Assembly (NCBI GenBank): GCA_037974665.1
Contig: CM075783.1
Span: 16,648,762-16,712,761 of the forward strand
From: Ehretia macrophylla
Taxonomy: Eukaryota > Streptophyta > Magnoliopsida > Boraginales > Ehretiaceae
Direction of reading: 5' to 3'
DNA length: 64,000 nucleotides
In this document: piece by piece, positions 11,576 through 24,840 of the stretch
Layout of the letters: the number at the start of each line of letters is the position of its first letter
Position numbering within the stretch: position 1 is the stretch's first letter
Position numbers and translations under genes: made by a program
The notes under the pieces: generated by a model
What the model saw: the letters and a program-made list of their open reading frames with translations, nothing else
The model's database searches: none
Told to the model about the DNA's origin: nothing

Positions 11576-11769
11576 TACTGGTTTCTTCCCAATTTGAGGT
11601 AAAATAAGGGAAAAGGAAAGGAACATCAAAAAATATGATACCAATTTTGTCCCTCTAATTTTAACATAACAACAATCATTTCCTATTTTTTCAACCAAAA
11701 ACAACTTTTTCTCATCTTCATGTTTGTGTTCAGTTTCGTGGCTGTACATTCTTGCCGCTGTGCAATTTT

Positions 11770-11962
11770 GTGTGTGCAAATAGTGTATCTATGTGTCTGT
11801 GCAAGTATGCGTGTGTAGAGCTGTGTGTCTATTGTCTGTATGTATGTGTAATTGTGTGTGTATATGCTGTATCTATGTGTCTGTGGTGTAGAAGCATCGA
11901 GCTTTGTGTGTCTGTATAATATATGTGTATGTGTGTGTGCAGTATGTGTATGTGTGTGTGGA
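11770..11962. repeat. TG-rich simple-sequence region
   Basis: Irregular TGTG/TATG runs. The overlapping frames on the minus strand (THTH-rich) are by-products of this composition. A shorter version is at about 17815-17910 and 18095-18130 in copy C. Confidence 0.85.
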
Positions 11963-13441
11963 AAGAGGAAAAGAAAACAGGAGATTGACACAAAAGCAAA
12001 AAAATGAAAAGTGGCCAGACCATGGTTGGCCTGCACATGGCGTCAAATGAAGCAGGTGAAGTAGAAAGTAAAAAGGAGGAGGAAAGGAAAAGAAAACAAA
12101 AAAAAAATAATAATAATAAATTAAAATAAAGAAGGGCATATATGTTAATTTGGATATAAAATTTATCCTCTCCTTTCATTTTTATTTTAATCCAAACAAA
12201 GAATACATTAATCTTTTATGATATTTTTCCTTATAAATTTTTTCCAATCCAAACAATATTATTACCATTCATCTCCTTTCCTTTATTATTTTATCATTTC
12301 CTTTCCTTTATTATACTTGTCGTTGTGTATCCAAACAAGGCCTAGGGAAAAAACAGTTAATTTACACAATCAACCAATTTTGAACTAATAATTGACTGAT
12401 TCTCGCATTGTGTTTCTTGCAGTAACTAATCACAACTTCGCACCAAAGTGGAATATTGATTTTGTTGTGAATGACATTCGAAAAGTGTTAGCTTTGATCT
12501 AACCCATCCATATATTTGTCTCTTATTAAAAGAACAAGAAATGGATGTGCAAATTAAGGAAGTTAGATGTGATAATGTACCGATGAATTGGGTTAGTAAT
12601 GTGTTCAATCAACTGAAAGACATTGTATGTAAGGAGTCATCCCGTCTTGGAATTGGGTAGTTTTTGTTATTAATAAAATATTTCAACTTTTACAATAAAA
12701 AAAAGACTAATTATTGACTAATTGAGAGAATTGTGAGGGGAAAAAACGAGTAATCTAGTTGTTCCAGGGTACAAAATTTAAGGACACCAATATCTTTCTC
12801 CCAATCGTGAATTGATGAAAGTCAAGTGTACAAAAGTAGGTTAGGACTTAGGTAATGACTTCGCAGAGTTGTATTCATGCTAACAACTTCACGTGACTTC
12901 ACATTGAGAACGACGACTTTAAAAAAATTGATGAAATTAAACATTATACAGAATAGACAATGACTCCAACAAAAACTTCTATTTGTTACTAATTGTGTCC
13001 ATTACACAAAATAATAAACATTGCATTAATATGTATAAATACAATATTATAAGAATCATTTCCCTTTCTTCTCTCTTTCCAAACAATCTATTTCTTGTTT
13101 TTTGTACGTTTGGCGATAGTCGATATGTAATTTTCTATATTTTAAACCGATTTGTTCTTATAATATAAATGAGGTGAGACTTTAAAGTTACAACAGCATA
13201 TGATAAACTTCTCACGCACCACTCATACTATGCATAATAAAGTATCTTTTCCCCTTATCCTACGCTGACGATGTTATACTTGATAGGGAAAGTTTGCACA
13301 AATACTCCCTATTATTTTTGTCAAAATTTTAAATTCAATTATTTTATATGATTTAAAATTAATCAATTTAACTCCGATTATTATTTTTAAAAAAAATTAA
13401 ATTCGTCCATATTATTCAAAATTAGTTCCAATATACAAAAA

Positions 13442-13605
13442 TAAGAGAGATATTCAGAATTGCACCAATTACCAAGGAATTAAATTAATGAGTCACACTA
13501 TGAAACTCTGGAAAAGAGTGATTGAAAGGAGAATAAGGAGAAATACAAGGGTGTCAAAAAATCAATTTGGTTTTATACTTAGAAGATCAACAATGAAAGT
13601 TATCT
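13442..13605 (+). pseudogene. RTE-type LINE reverse transcriptase fragment (duplicated piece)
   Basis: Encodes the start of an RTE-like RT segment (NYQGIKLMSHTMKLW, then ERVIERRIRRN). It is nearly identical to 15612-15775 but stops abruptly at 13605, where copy B of the local duplication begins. It therefore arose by duplication and not by a separate LINE insertion. Confidence 0.85.
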
Positions 13606-15780
13606 TTTTATGATACTTTCCCTTATAATTTATCCTCTCCTTTCATTTCCCTTTCAATGCAAAAAAAGAATACATATAATCTCTTTATGATACTTTCCCT
13701 TATAATTTTTTCCAATTCAAACATGATTATTACCATTCATTTCCTTTCCTTTATTATTCTATCATTCCGTATCCTTTATTATCCTTCCCTCACGTATCCA
13801 AACAAGGCCTAAGAACAAAACCGTTAATTTACACAATCAACCCATTTCGAACTAATAATTGACTGATTCTTGCGTTGTGTTTCATGCAGTAACTGATCAC
13901 AACTTCACACCAAAGTGGTATATTGATTTTGTTGTGAATGACATTTGGAAAGTGTTACCTTCTAAGCCATCCATTAGTTTGTATCTCATTAAAACGACAA
14001 TTCATCTGCGAATTGGTTAGTTAAAAAAGTTAAATGTCATAATGTATCGGCTGATTGGAATAGTAATGTGTCCAATCAACTGAAAGACTTTGTATGTAAA
14101 GAGTATTCCCCTCTTGGGATTGGCTAGTTTTTGTTTATTAATAAAATATTTCAGCTTTTATAGACAAAAAAAAGACTAATTATTGACTAACTGAGAATTG
14201 TGAGGGAAAGAAAAACGAGTAATCTAGTTGCTCTAGGTACAAAATTTAAGGGCCCCAATGCCTTTCTCCCCGTCATGAATTGATGAAAGTCAAGTACAAA
14301 GGTAAGTTAGATAATGACTCTGCAGAGTTGTATTGATACTAATAAATTCACGTTCATATGACTTCACATTGAGAATGATGACCTTAAAAAAATTGATGAA
14401 ATTAAACATTAAATACAAAATAGACAATGACTTCAACAAATACTTCTATTAGTCAACTAGTTTTTGTTTATTAATAAAATATTTCAGCTTTTATAGAGAA
14501 AAAAAGACTAATTATTGACTAACTGAGAATTGTGAGGGAAAGAAAAACGAGTAATCTAGTTGCTCTAGGCACTGGCGGAGGCACATATGGGCCAGTGGGG
14601 GCTGCAGCCTCCACTGACCCATAAAAACGTTAAAATTTATATACATTTTTTAAAAAAAAATAGATATTTATGTATTTTTAGTTAAAAAAAAATTAATTAG
14701 CCCTCACTGAAAACATAAAATTACTCATACAATCTAAAAATTATGGATTTTAGCCCCACTGGCTTATAAAAATGTTAAAATTTCTATGTATTTTTTGAAA
14801 AAAAATTAGATATTTATGTATTTTTAGTTAAAAAAATTAATTAGCCCCTACTGAAAAAAAATAGTACTAGTATAATTTAAAAATTATGAATTTTAGTCTC
14901 TATTGATAAAAATTATTGACTCCACCCTGGCTCTAGTTACAAAATTTAAGGGCCCCAATGCCTTTCTCCCCGTCATGAATTGATGAAAGTCAAGTACAAA
15001 GGTAGGTTATATAATGACTCCGCAGAGTTGTATTGATACTAACAAATTCACATTCACGTGACTTCACATTGAGAATGACGATCTTAAAAAAATTGATGAA
15101 ATTAAACATTAAATACAAAATAGACAATGACTTCAACAAATACTTCTATTAGTCAACTAATTGTGTCAATTACACTAAATAATTAAACATTGCATTAATA
15201 TGTATAGATACAATATAATAAGAATCATATCCCTTTCTTCTCTCTTTCCAAACAACCTATTTCTTGTTTTTCGTACGTTTGGTGATAGTCGATATGTAAT
15301 TTTCTATATTTTAAACCGATTTGTTCTTATAATATAAACGAGGTGAGACTTTAAAGTTACAACATCATATGATAACCTTCTCACGCACCACTCATAGTAT
15401 GCATAATAAAGTATCTTTTCCCCTTATCCTATGCTGACGATGTTATACTTGATAGGGAAAGTTTGCACAAATACTCCCTATTATTTTTGTCAAAATTTTA
15501 AATTCAATTATTTTATATGATTTAAAATTAATCAATTTAACTCCTATTATTATTTTTTTTAAAAATTAAATTCGTCCATATTATTCAAAATTAGTTCTAA
15601 TATACAAAAATAAGAGAGATATTCAGAATTGCGCGAATTACCAAGGAATTAAATTAATGAGTCATACTATGAAACTCTGGGAAAGAGTGATTGAAAGGAG
15701 AATAAGGAGAAATACAAGGTGTCAGAAAATCAATTTGGTTTTATACTTAGAAGATCAACAATGGAAACTATCTTTTTACT
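13606..15780. repeat. Duplicated block, copy B, with an internal tandem duplication
   Basis: Collinear with part of copy A and with copy C. A stretch of about 330 bp (from 'gtttttgtttattaataaaa' at about 14128 to about 14457) is repeated directly from about 14458 onward. The second copy holds the hAT-like MITE at 14570-14929. The end runs into the complete RTE LINE fragment. Confidence 0.75.
14570..14929. mobile_element. hAT-like MITE
   Basis: A 360-bp element starting CACTGGCGGAG and ending CTCCACCCTG, so CA...TG ends with short imperfect inverted repeats. It is flanked by GCTCTAGG (14562-14569) and GCTCTAGT (14930-14937), an 8-bp TSD with one change, as expected for hAT transposons. The empty site is present in copy C near 18941 ('gctctaggtacaaaa'). 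Inside, two copies of a roughly 130-bp segment ('tagatatttatgtattttta') follow each other. No coding capacity. Confidence 0.8.
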
Positions 15781-16905
15781 AAGGAGGTTAATAGAATAAT
15801 ATCAAGGGAACCAAAAAGACTTACACATGGTGTTTATTGATTTGGAGAAAGCATATGACTGAGTTCCTAGGGAAGTTTTGTAGAGAGTGTAGGAGAAAAA
15901 AAGTGTGTGTGTAGCACACATTGAGATGATAAAAGATATGTACGATGGAGCGATGACTAGCATAAAGACGAGTGAGGGAGAGTCTAGTCTTTTCTCAATT
16001 ATAATAAGACTACATCAAGGATCTGCCTTGATCCCATTCCTTTTCGCACTAGTCATAGATGAACTCTCTAGTGAAATCCAAGATACAATACCATGGTGCA
16101 TATTATTTGCGGATGATATTGTTTTCATAGATGAGTCTAGAGAATTTGTAAATACTAAACTGGAATTATGTAGATCAACTTTAGAATCTAAGGGCTAAAG
16201 TTAAGCAGATCAAAGACAGAGTATATGAAATGTATGTTTAACAAGAATAAAGCGATAAATGAGATAAAGGTAAGATTAGACTCAGAAAGAATACAAGAAA
16301 AATAGAGTTTTAGATACTTGGGCTCTATCATTCAACAAGATGGGGAGATCAATGCAAACGTTGATCATAGAATCAAAGTAGGATGGACGAAGTTGAGAAA
16401 TGCGTCAGGAATATTGTGTGATCAAAAAATACCATTTAAGCTAAAAGGGAAGTTCTATAAGATAGTCATTAGGCATACTATGTTATATGGTTAAGAGTGT
16501 TGGGCAATGAAACATCAATATGTTCATAAAATGTCGATGACTAAAATGAGAATGTTGAGATGGATGTGTGGCAAAACTATGAAGGACAAGATTAAGAACG
16601 AGGTGATACGTGAAAGGGTAGGAGTGACCCCGATTAAGGATAAGATGAGGAAAAATCGTCTGAAATGGTTTGGCCACGTCAGGAGATGACCTGTTGAGGC
16701 GCCTGTTAGAAGGTGCGTAGGTTTAGAAATAATACATTAGAAGAGGGGTAGATGTAGATCTAAGATTATTTGAAAGAAGATAATTATACGAGACCTCACG
16801 TGTATGAAACTTATAGAGGAAATGACTCTTGATAGGAAGGAATGGCGTCGTATGATCCATATAGTCAACCCCAACTAGTGGGACAAGGCTTAGTTTGGTT
16901 TAGTT
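15612..16905 (+). pseudogene. RTE-type LINE, 5'-truncated reverse transcriptase
   Basis: A decayed non-LTR reverse transcriptase, truncated at the 5' side. Readable in order: NYQGIKLMSHTMKLW near 15640; an FIDLEKAYD-like stretch near 15835-15860; RLHQGSALIPFLFALVIDEL (16007-16066); the catalytic CILFADDIVFIDE (16099-16134); a YLGSIIQ motif near 16314; and [11 protein letters not shown] with NRLKWFGHV near the 3' end (16543-16680). The 3' tail has 'aaccccaactagtgggacaa' and TTTGGTT repeats, the usual RTE ending. FADD is intact, but several stops and shifts break the frame. It lies inside an AT-rich MITE whose halves are at about 15459-15611 and 16912-17330. Confidence 0.9.
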
Positions 16906-17419
16906 TGGTTATATTATTCAACATTAGTCAATTTAATCTTTATTATTTTCTAAAAAAAATTAATTTAGTCCCTATTGTTCTCTAAAAAAATTTAATTTAG
17001 CCAATTTAGACAAAGATTAAGTTAAATTGTTTTTGAGAAAAAAAATAAGAATAAGAATTGGCAATTTTGAACAATAGGACAAATTTGAAACTTTTGAGAA
17101 ATAATAGGGGTTAAATTGGATAATTTAAAATAATTGGGACACCGGATATTCTTGTGATGTTGTCTTCGCCCGGAGACAGCAGATTCGAGGCTTTCTCTTT
17201 TACCCGTAGGGCAGGGCGCTTTCAAAATCTACGTATCTCTCTTAATTGAGAGAGATAAAAGAAAATGGGACAAGACAAAGCCTTCCATAGGGCTGGATTT
17301 AAAATTTTATGGAAACAATAAAGACCATTTGTACAAATTTTTCATACTAATACAAGTAGATTATTTGCTTCCAATTCGGAGTAAAATGAGGTAAAGAGAA
17401 AGATGAAAACATATGATAC

Positions 17420-17645
17420 CAACTTGTTTTTTTGCTGGGTCAGCAAGGAAAGTTATTTCATTCCACTATCTCAAAAGAATATACATTACATCTGTGTACA
17501 AATTGTGTCAAAGTCAAAAACTACACAAAAAAACCTTGAAACAATTAGGTAGAAACACAAAGGTTCCATAGTTCGCAAAACTCCTTATCCCTCCAATCGA
17601 TACTCGCAATCTTTTCTGAGGCCATCTTCCATACGATACCAACTT
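17420..17645 (-). mobile_element. Possible LINE 3' end, short
   Basis: Relative to copy A, this is an extra ~215 bp that begins 'tttttttgctgggtcagcaa' and is bracketed by similar 'atgataccaactt' / 'acgatacc aactt' sequence. The start resembles the minus-strand L1-like 3' ends at 47834 and 54181 ('ttttgctaagaaagcaaag'). No coding motif is long enough to confirm it. Confidence 0.45.
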
Positions 17646-17911
17646 TGTCCCTCTAATTTTTTTTTTTTTTGTCCCTCAAATTTTAGTTTTAACATAATAA
17701 CAATCATCTCCTATTATTTTAACCAAAAACAACTTTTTCTCATCTTCATGTTTTTGTGCAGTTTCGTGTCGTGCTGTGCAATCTTGTTCTGTGTCATTTT
17801 GTGTGAGCATATAGTGTATCTATGTGTCTGTGCAAGTGTGCGTGTGTGTAGAGCTGTGTGTGTATATTCTCTGTATTTTTGTGTAATTATGTGTGTATAT
17901 ATTGTATCTAT

Positions 17912-18045
17912 GTGGGTTAAGTAACCACTATCTTTTTTTTTAAAATGGGTAACGGTGATTTTTGAACCTAGGATCTTTTGATTCTTAAATTCTGATACCT
18001 TGTTAAATGACTACCTTATTTAAAAGTTTAAACTGTTAGAGAGAG
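17912..18045 (-). mobile_element. SINE-like insertion in copy C
   Basis: Absent from copy A at the matching 'tatctatgtg'. On the minus strand it shows an internal promoter B-box-like 'ctaggttcaaa', an 'acaaggtatcagaat' stretch and an A-rich tail. No clear target-site duplication was found, so the class is tentative. Confidence 0.35.
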
Positions 18046-19651
18046 ATTTGTTTTATTATTTATTATCTTCAACAATGTGCGTGGGGTGTAGAGATTTGTG
18101 TGTGTATATAATGTATGTGTATGTGTGTTGCAGTACGTCTCTGTGGAAAGAGGAAAAGATAACAGGAGATTGTCAAAAAAGCAAAAAAAAAAAAAAAAAA
18201 ATTTGCAGAACCATGGTTGGCCTGCACATGCCGTCAAATCTAGGTGAAGAAGAAAGAAAAAAGGAGGAAAGAAAAACAAAAAAAAAATAATAATAAATTA
18301 AAGTAAAGAAGGGCATATATGTCAATTGAATATAAAATTTATCCTCTCCATTCATTTCCCTTTCAATGCAAGAAAAGAATATATATAATCTTTATGATAC
18401 TTTCCCTTATAATTTTTTCCAATTCAAACATAATTATTACCATTCATTTCCTTTCCTTTATTATTCTATCATTTCCTTTCCTTTATTATCCTTCCCTCAC
18501 GTATCCAAACAAGGCCTAAGAACAAAACCGTTAATTTACACAATCAACCCATTTCGAACTAATAATTGACTGATTCTTGCGTTGTGTTTCATGCAGTAAC
18601 TGATCACAACTTCACACCAAAGTGGTATATTGATTTTGTTGTGAATGACATTTGGAAAGTGTTAGCTTCTAAGTCATCCATTAGTTTGTATCTCATTAAA
18701 ACAACAAATCCATCTGCCAATTGATTAGTTAAAAAAGTTAAATGTCATAATGTATCGGCTGATTGGGATAGTAATGTGTCCAATCAACTGAAAGACTTTG
18801 TATGTAAAGAGTATTCCCCTCTTGGGATTGACTAGTTTTTGTTTATTAATAAAATATTTCAGCTTTTATAGACAAAAAAAAGATTAATTATTGACTAACT
18901 GAGAATTGTGAGGGAAAGAAAAACGAGTAATCAAGTTGCTCTAGGTACAAAATTTAAGGGCCCCAATGCCTTTCTCCCCGTCATGAATTGATGAAATTCA
19001 AGTACAAAGGTAGGTTAGATAATGACTCCGCAGAGTTGTATTGATACTAACAAATTCACATTCACGTGACTTCACATTGAGAATGACGACCTTAAAAAAA
19101 TTGATGAAATTAAACATTAAATACAAAATTGACAATGACTTCAACAAATACTTCTATTAGTCAACTAATTGTGTCGATTACACAAAATAATTAAACATTG
19201 CATTACAGCGTATAGATACAATATAATAAGAATCATATCCCTTTCTTCTCTCCTTCCAAACAACCTATTTCTTGTTTCTTTGTTCGTATAGTGGTGATAT
19301 GTAATTTTCTCTATTTTTTATACCCATTTGTTCTTGTTAATAATATACACAAGGTGAGATTGACGTTACAGCTGAAATGATTCGTTTGAAAACATGAAAG
19401 ATGCATATGACAATCAACTCCAACCAAAAAAAACTTCGGCGTATGTTTACTCTCAAGAAAAACCTTAATTTTTATTTATTTCAAATATCATTAACTAACA
19501 ACTAGCCAGCTACCTTTTAACCAAATAGTCTCATTCTCATGGGTAATTCCTCATGAGGTGCCTCATAATTCATTCTTGCAACTCTTGAATCCCCTCTTGG
19601 AATGACATATTGGCCTTCATGTCTCCACGTTCCCTAAGGAATTGCCTTAAG

Positions 19652-19778
19652 GTCTTTTTTTTTTTTTTTTTTTTTTAAAAAAATTACTCCCCACCTCACC
19701 TCCCTATTTTATGAAATTCGAACTCTAATTTTTCAACTATCAAAAAAAGTAACATACATTAAACTACTCCTAAATCTT
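19652..19778 (-). mobile_element. SINE, short tRNA-type, with 14-bp TSD
   Basis: A 127-bp insertion whose plus-strand start is a long poly(T), i.e. a 3' poly(A) tail on the minus strand. It is flanked by an exact 14-bp direct repeat, 'ggaattgccttaag', at 19638-19651 and 19779-19792. The minus strand holds 'gagttcgaattt', a good RNA polymerase III B box. Poly(A) plus variable-length TSD plus B box indicates a LINE-mobilised SINE, probably 5'-truncated. Confidence 0.75.
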
Positions 19779-21349
19779 GGAATTGCCTTAAGATTACCAT
19801 CATCAAATATTCTTTCGTGCATTCATTTATCACATTAACAGTCACGAGAGTTGTTCAACTTGTACTTTTTCTTCTTCTACTACCGCTACTAGTTGGGGAT
19901 CTACCACAGCTTCTCTTGAAACATGTTAAATGAGGAGTGAGAAATAGTGTTGCCCAGCGAGGGAGGTGTTGCAGCATACCAGGATGTGCAACATGATATG
20001 CAACAAAGATAGTCATATATATATAACACAAGTAACAAGATCAAATAGACAAATACTTAACCACATAAAAAAGATACAGTTCCACTTCATGTCTTCAGTC
20101 TCAAACCACGAGCCACGATCTTCAAACAAATACCAGCAAATCTTTTATTCCTCCAAATGGGGTACTCCGGATGTACCCCGATCCTACGATCCTTTCTCTT
20201 GAGGTAGGTTCATATGCCCCCAACAAGGTAAACCACACCTCTGGGGTAGTGGAGTATACTCAGGGAGAGAAAAGAAATAGGCACCATAGTAGTCGAGGGA
20301 ACACGGCAAGCCCGATGCTGCCCGTGTTTCTCAACGCTTCCATGTCCGAAAAGGTTGCGCAACCCCGAAACAAGTCCACGATAATCAAGAACATCAAATA
20401 ACACGTAAGAGGGACGACAAAGTAAGCCACCCTCGCAATTAATCATAATATAAGCAATTATACACGAAATAACTATATAATCACAAAAGAGGCAAATATC
20501 ATATTTCCCACAAAACTCCATATATAGCTTAAATATATAGCTTTAACATGCATATCCTAACAAGCATTTACAAGTTCATATAAACACAAAGGCATTAACT
20601 CTCACATTTTTCCCTTTGATCATTAGACAATTCTTCTCCCACTCAAAATCCAAGATATCAAATTCACAAACCAATCATTCTCTATCCCTAGGGAGGCCAA
20701 AAGACACCTACCTAGGTCCTAAGAACCCGTTTTGGAGATAAAAGTTCGGGAAGGCCCCGAGCGAATTCTAACTATACCTACCCTATCTAGACCCCAATTT
20801 AACGCAACGAAAGCACCAATAGTGCTTCCATGCCCCAAAGATATCTAATCCAAAGTCCAAATGAGCCCGGATTATCTTTCGTGAAAAACCCCCTTTTAAA
20901 AGTTAGCCAATTTTGCAATTTAACTCAAATTCGAGCAATTTAACTTCACGTGAGCTTCTAACTAGTTTCACTAATGTCTAAAACACTTAATTGAAGCCTT
21001 AATTCAATATAATTAACAATTTTTTATCAAAACCCTATATTTTGGCTCTATTCATCATCTCCTTCATGTAATCTCAAGCTTCAACCATGGAATCTACCAA
21101 TAAGCTACTCAAGCATAGTCCAAACAACATATAAATTATATTTAACATCATATTTAAACATTTCAATAGCTAATTCCAACAAATGACAAAATTTGAAAGG
21201 ATGACAAACTTTAAATTCAAACAAATGTAACTCCCTCACAATTTTGTAGTTGTAAACTAGTTGCATAAGCTCCAAAATGCTCCAAAACCCTTCCAAAGCT
21301 AAGCCAACAGATCAATTCCAATGCTTGGTGAAGAAATTCTCTCCCTTTT

Positions 21350-24300
21350 TGTAATACCCCGATCCCTCACGGAACCAAAACTCCTATTAATCATGCTATT
21401 CTCAACCTATATCCAAACACGGATACAAAAATTTAAGAAAAACAGACAGAGTCTCCCCTATTTATAGGACTATCTGATACCTGCACACAGGCTATAACCA
21501 GGAAACAACTCCTTCACGATTACCGCCCCACGACACCAATACAAACAACAAACTCCTCAAGGCCATCCGAGCCTTGGAACTCAAAAAAGGTTCACAACAA
21601 GCATACAGTCGACAGTTATCAAGTTCAATACATACATGCATGCAAGCTAACTAGATAATAAGGTAATTCTTATAGTTATTACATGCCAGTAATATTAGAA
21701 GGCTAAAATACACATCTCTACAATACCACATAATTACGTACGAAACTTCTTCTGACACTGACTTTATTACAAGATAAACTTCACATTTAATTTACATATG
21801 CTACCGATAACATGCTAATTAACTCAACTTCACAGCCAATCTTGGAACTCGTGCCATTAATCTCTGCTATGCCTAAAACATGTTAGGGCGATGAATGAGC
21901 ATATTAACCACGTATGCCCAGTGAGGGAGATGTCATATAACGGGGAGTCTCCATAAGGTCTCCTACAATGCAAATAGTATCAAGATCACACACAAGCACA
22001 CAAGACTAGATAACACGCATACACCCGAGTCTAGACATCACGCAAGCACACGAACTATAAAGCACACAAGTATACAAGCCAAGATAACACACGAGTAAAC
22101 GAACTAGCAACTATGCAAGTACACAAAACGAGATAACACACAAGCACCTGAACTATAGTACCCAAATATAACTAACACACATGTATCATGTAAAGTATAT
22201 AACCATATTTCAAGTAACAAGAGACTGAATAACACTTAATAATCGAGTATCACATATTTAAAAAGGATACAATTCCACGAAGTCTCGAACCACGAACCAC
22301 GAACCAGATCTTTAAGCAAATGTCAGTAAACCCCTTATTCCTCCAAATAGGGTATCAGATGTACCCCAATCCTACGACCTATATCTCCCGAGATAGGTCC
22401 ATATGCCCCAACGAGGTGAAGCACGCCTCTAGGGTAGGGAGTATTCCTCAGTGAGAAAGGGACTAGGAAACCATGGTAGCCGAAGGAGCACGGCAAGCCC
22501 GATGCCGCCTGTGTTACTCGATACTACCATGCCCGAAAAGGTTGCGCAACCCCAAATATCAAATACAAACGAATCACGAGAATTAAACTGATATCAAATA
22601 GGGAGGATAGTAAAGTAGGTTAACCCCACCCGAACAACATATATAACCCAACCAACAATCAAATATAGCAATATTATGAAGAATAACTCATTCCTAACAA
22701 AATAGCTAATAAGCAAACCAAACAAAATATTGGAAATTTAACTATAATTATTCAAATACCTATTAGTAACATGATATCCATACTAGTTATAAAACAAATA
22801 ACTAATTATATTCCACATAAGATGAATCCCTCACCTTGGATCCGACTAAATATGCAAGAAAATAGCTCTGATTACTTCAACCTCCTCAAACTAGCTTGGA
22901 CATGTACCCTAGCGTGTTCATATAAGTTTAGAATTTTAGCAATTAACTATATTAATTTCTAACTTAACTATTGCTTAACTCAATCCACAACAATAGAGGT
23001 TATATATATAATCACTCGCGTATCTCATATTGCCACATAGCCTCAACAATCATACGAATAACTCTAAAACAACTCTTTAATCTAACGAAGAAAATTAACT
23101 ACATATTTATAAATTATCCATCTTGTTAGTTAATTTATAGTTCCACTCATTTAGCATACAATATCTATTAGAATTCCATCTTTAACAAAATGCCACCTAA
23201 ATATGCTTTAACTTAACATGTGTCCTAAGTAACCATATAAACAAAAAGGACAATTATCATACTTTTCCATGAAACTCTTCAACTAACTTGAATATAACTT
23301 AGACAAGCATTTTGACACATATCAAGCATCTACAAACTCATGCAAGCACAAAAGCATCTATTTCTCACAATTTTCCCTTTGATAACTATACATTTCTTCT
23401 TCTATACGAAATTCAAGGCCACAATCCTATAAACCAATCGTACCACGCTCCTAAGAATACCAAAAGACACCCATCCAAGTTCTGAAAACCGGCTTTGGAG
23501 AAAAAAGCTCGGGAAGGCCCCGAGTAGGTTTTAACTACAACTACCTTATCCGAACTCCAATTTAAAGCAATGAAAGCACCAAAAGTGCTTCCATGCCCCA
23601 AAGATACCTAATCTAAAGTCCAAACGTGCCCATATTGCGTTTCATAAAAAAACCCCCTTTTAAAAGTTAGCTAATTTTGTATTTTAACTCAAATTTGGGC
23701 AATTCAACTTCACTTGAGCTTCTAACTAGTTTCATTAATGTCTAGAGCACCTAAAAGAAGCATCAATTCACTCTAAATAACAAGTTATATCAAAACCCTA
23801 AATTTCATCACTATTCATCATATTCTTTGTGCAAATCAAGCTTTCAACCATAGAGATTGTTATCAAGCTATAAAAGAGAGTTCTATAGGCTTTATATATT
23901 GTATATCAAGCATCCATAACAATTAACATAGCTACAATCAACAATTCAAGAATTTTAAACAATTGACATAAACTTAAAACATGAAAATTATGTAACTCCC
24001 TCACCAAATTAAAGATGTAGGAGCAAAGGAGAAGCTTTTTGATGGTTTGAAATCCTTTGGAAGAGCTTGGAAGATCAAATTGAGCAAAATTTGCAAAAAA
24101 AAAAAACTATTCCCGTAATAGGATTTTTAAAGCTATTTTTAGGAATTTTTGACTTATTTTGAGCATTTTTAGCTATTATATGTGTATAATAAATGATATA
24201 TGGGTATATGAGTTTAGTTGTGGGTTAAATTAATACATATGGATCAAGTTTTATACCAAATGGGTCAAGTATTCTAAGTGAAAAATTGCTGAAAAATTTT

Positions 24301-24707
24301 ACTATTCATTACATTCACTTACATATTTTTTTCTCATTGATCCCACTATGATATGCATACAAACTCAATGTATGCATCTAAAATAGCAAGTATTAAGGAA
24401 AAAATATAGAATTTAGAAAAAAAAAGTTTCATGTTCGGGCTCGGGTTATTTAAACAATTAATGAAAAATAATGGAATCTAGCATTTAAATACAAAATAAT
24501 AAATTCTAATAATTATAATATTAAAATAGTTACCTTATTTAATTTTACTAAACTCTATTCATATGTATTTCGAAAATATAATAGATAGTACTATTAATGA
24601 ATGGATTAAATTAAGTTATTCACTTAATCATAAATAAACTTTTAAAGTAACATATAAATATATGCAAATATGTATTGTATGCTATATGCTAGGTCTGGGT
24701 CGTCACA
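21350..24707 (-). mobile_element. Solo long LTR (3.36 kb) with TSD CTTTT
   Basis: On the plus strand it begins TGTAATACCCCGATCCC and ends GGGTCGTCACA. An exact 5-bp repeat, CTTTT, lies at 21345-21349 and 24708-24712. TG...CA ends and a 5-bp TSD are the mark of an LTR-retrotransposon integrase. No internal gag-pol is present, so it is a solo LTR. The conserved block with GGTTGCGCAACC is at 22300-22600. It sits inside the outer LTR copy. Confidence 0.85.
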
Positions 24708-24840
24708 CTTTTTCTCTCCTAGGGCCATCGGGTTTCGGGGGTATTTTGGGAATTTTTGCTTTTGTTTTGATAAGTAAATTGCATGTATGTATTGTATATG
24801 GAGTATATGTATAAGTATATGTAATTAGCCTAAGTCAAAT

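Larger units (their letters stand above)
11563..13605. repeat. Duplicated block, copy A
   Basis: Shares long collinear sequence with 13606-15780 (copy B) and 17316-19370 (copy C). Shared landmarks are the GT-rich run, 'ggcctgcacatg', 'tgcagtaactgatcacaact', 'gaatgacatttggaaagtg' and 'ggccccaatgcctttctccc'. It ends inside an RTE LINE at 13605, a breakpoint that copy B does not have. The shared core can be read as VTDHNFTPKWYIDFVVNDIW after an AG acceptor, but I recognise no family. Confidence 0.8.
17316..19370. repeat. Duplicated block, copy C
   Basis: Collinear with copy A from the 'gcaaatttttcatact' junction, through the TG-rich run, to about 19320, after which the copies diverge. Unlike A it carries a poly(T)-starting insert at about 17420-17645 and a SINE-like insert at 17912-18045. 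Confidence 0.75.

Noticed and set aside
11683..12179. Three overlapping minus-strand frames of 88-117 codons
   Set aside because: They are TH/IH repeats and hydrophobic runs produced by the TG-rich microsatellite and an AT-rich tract.
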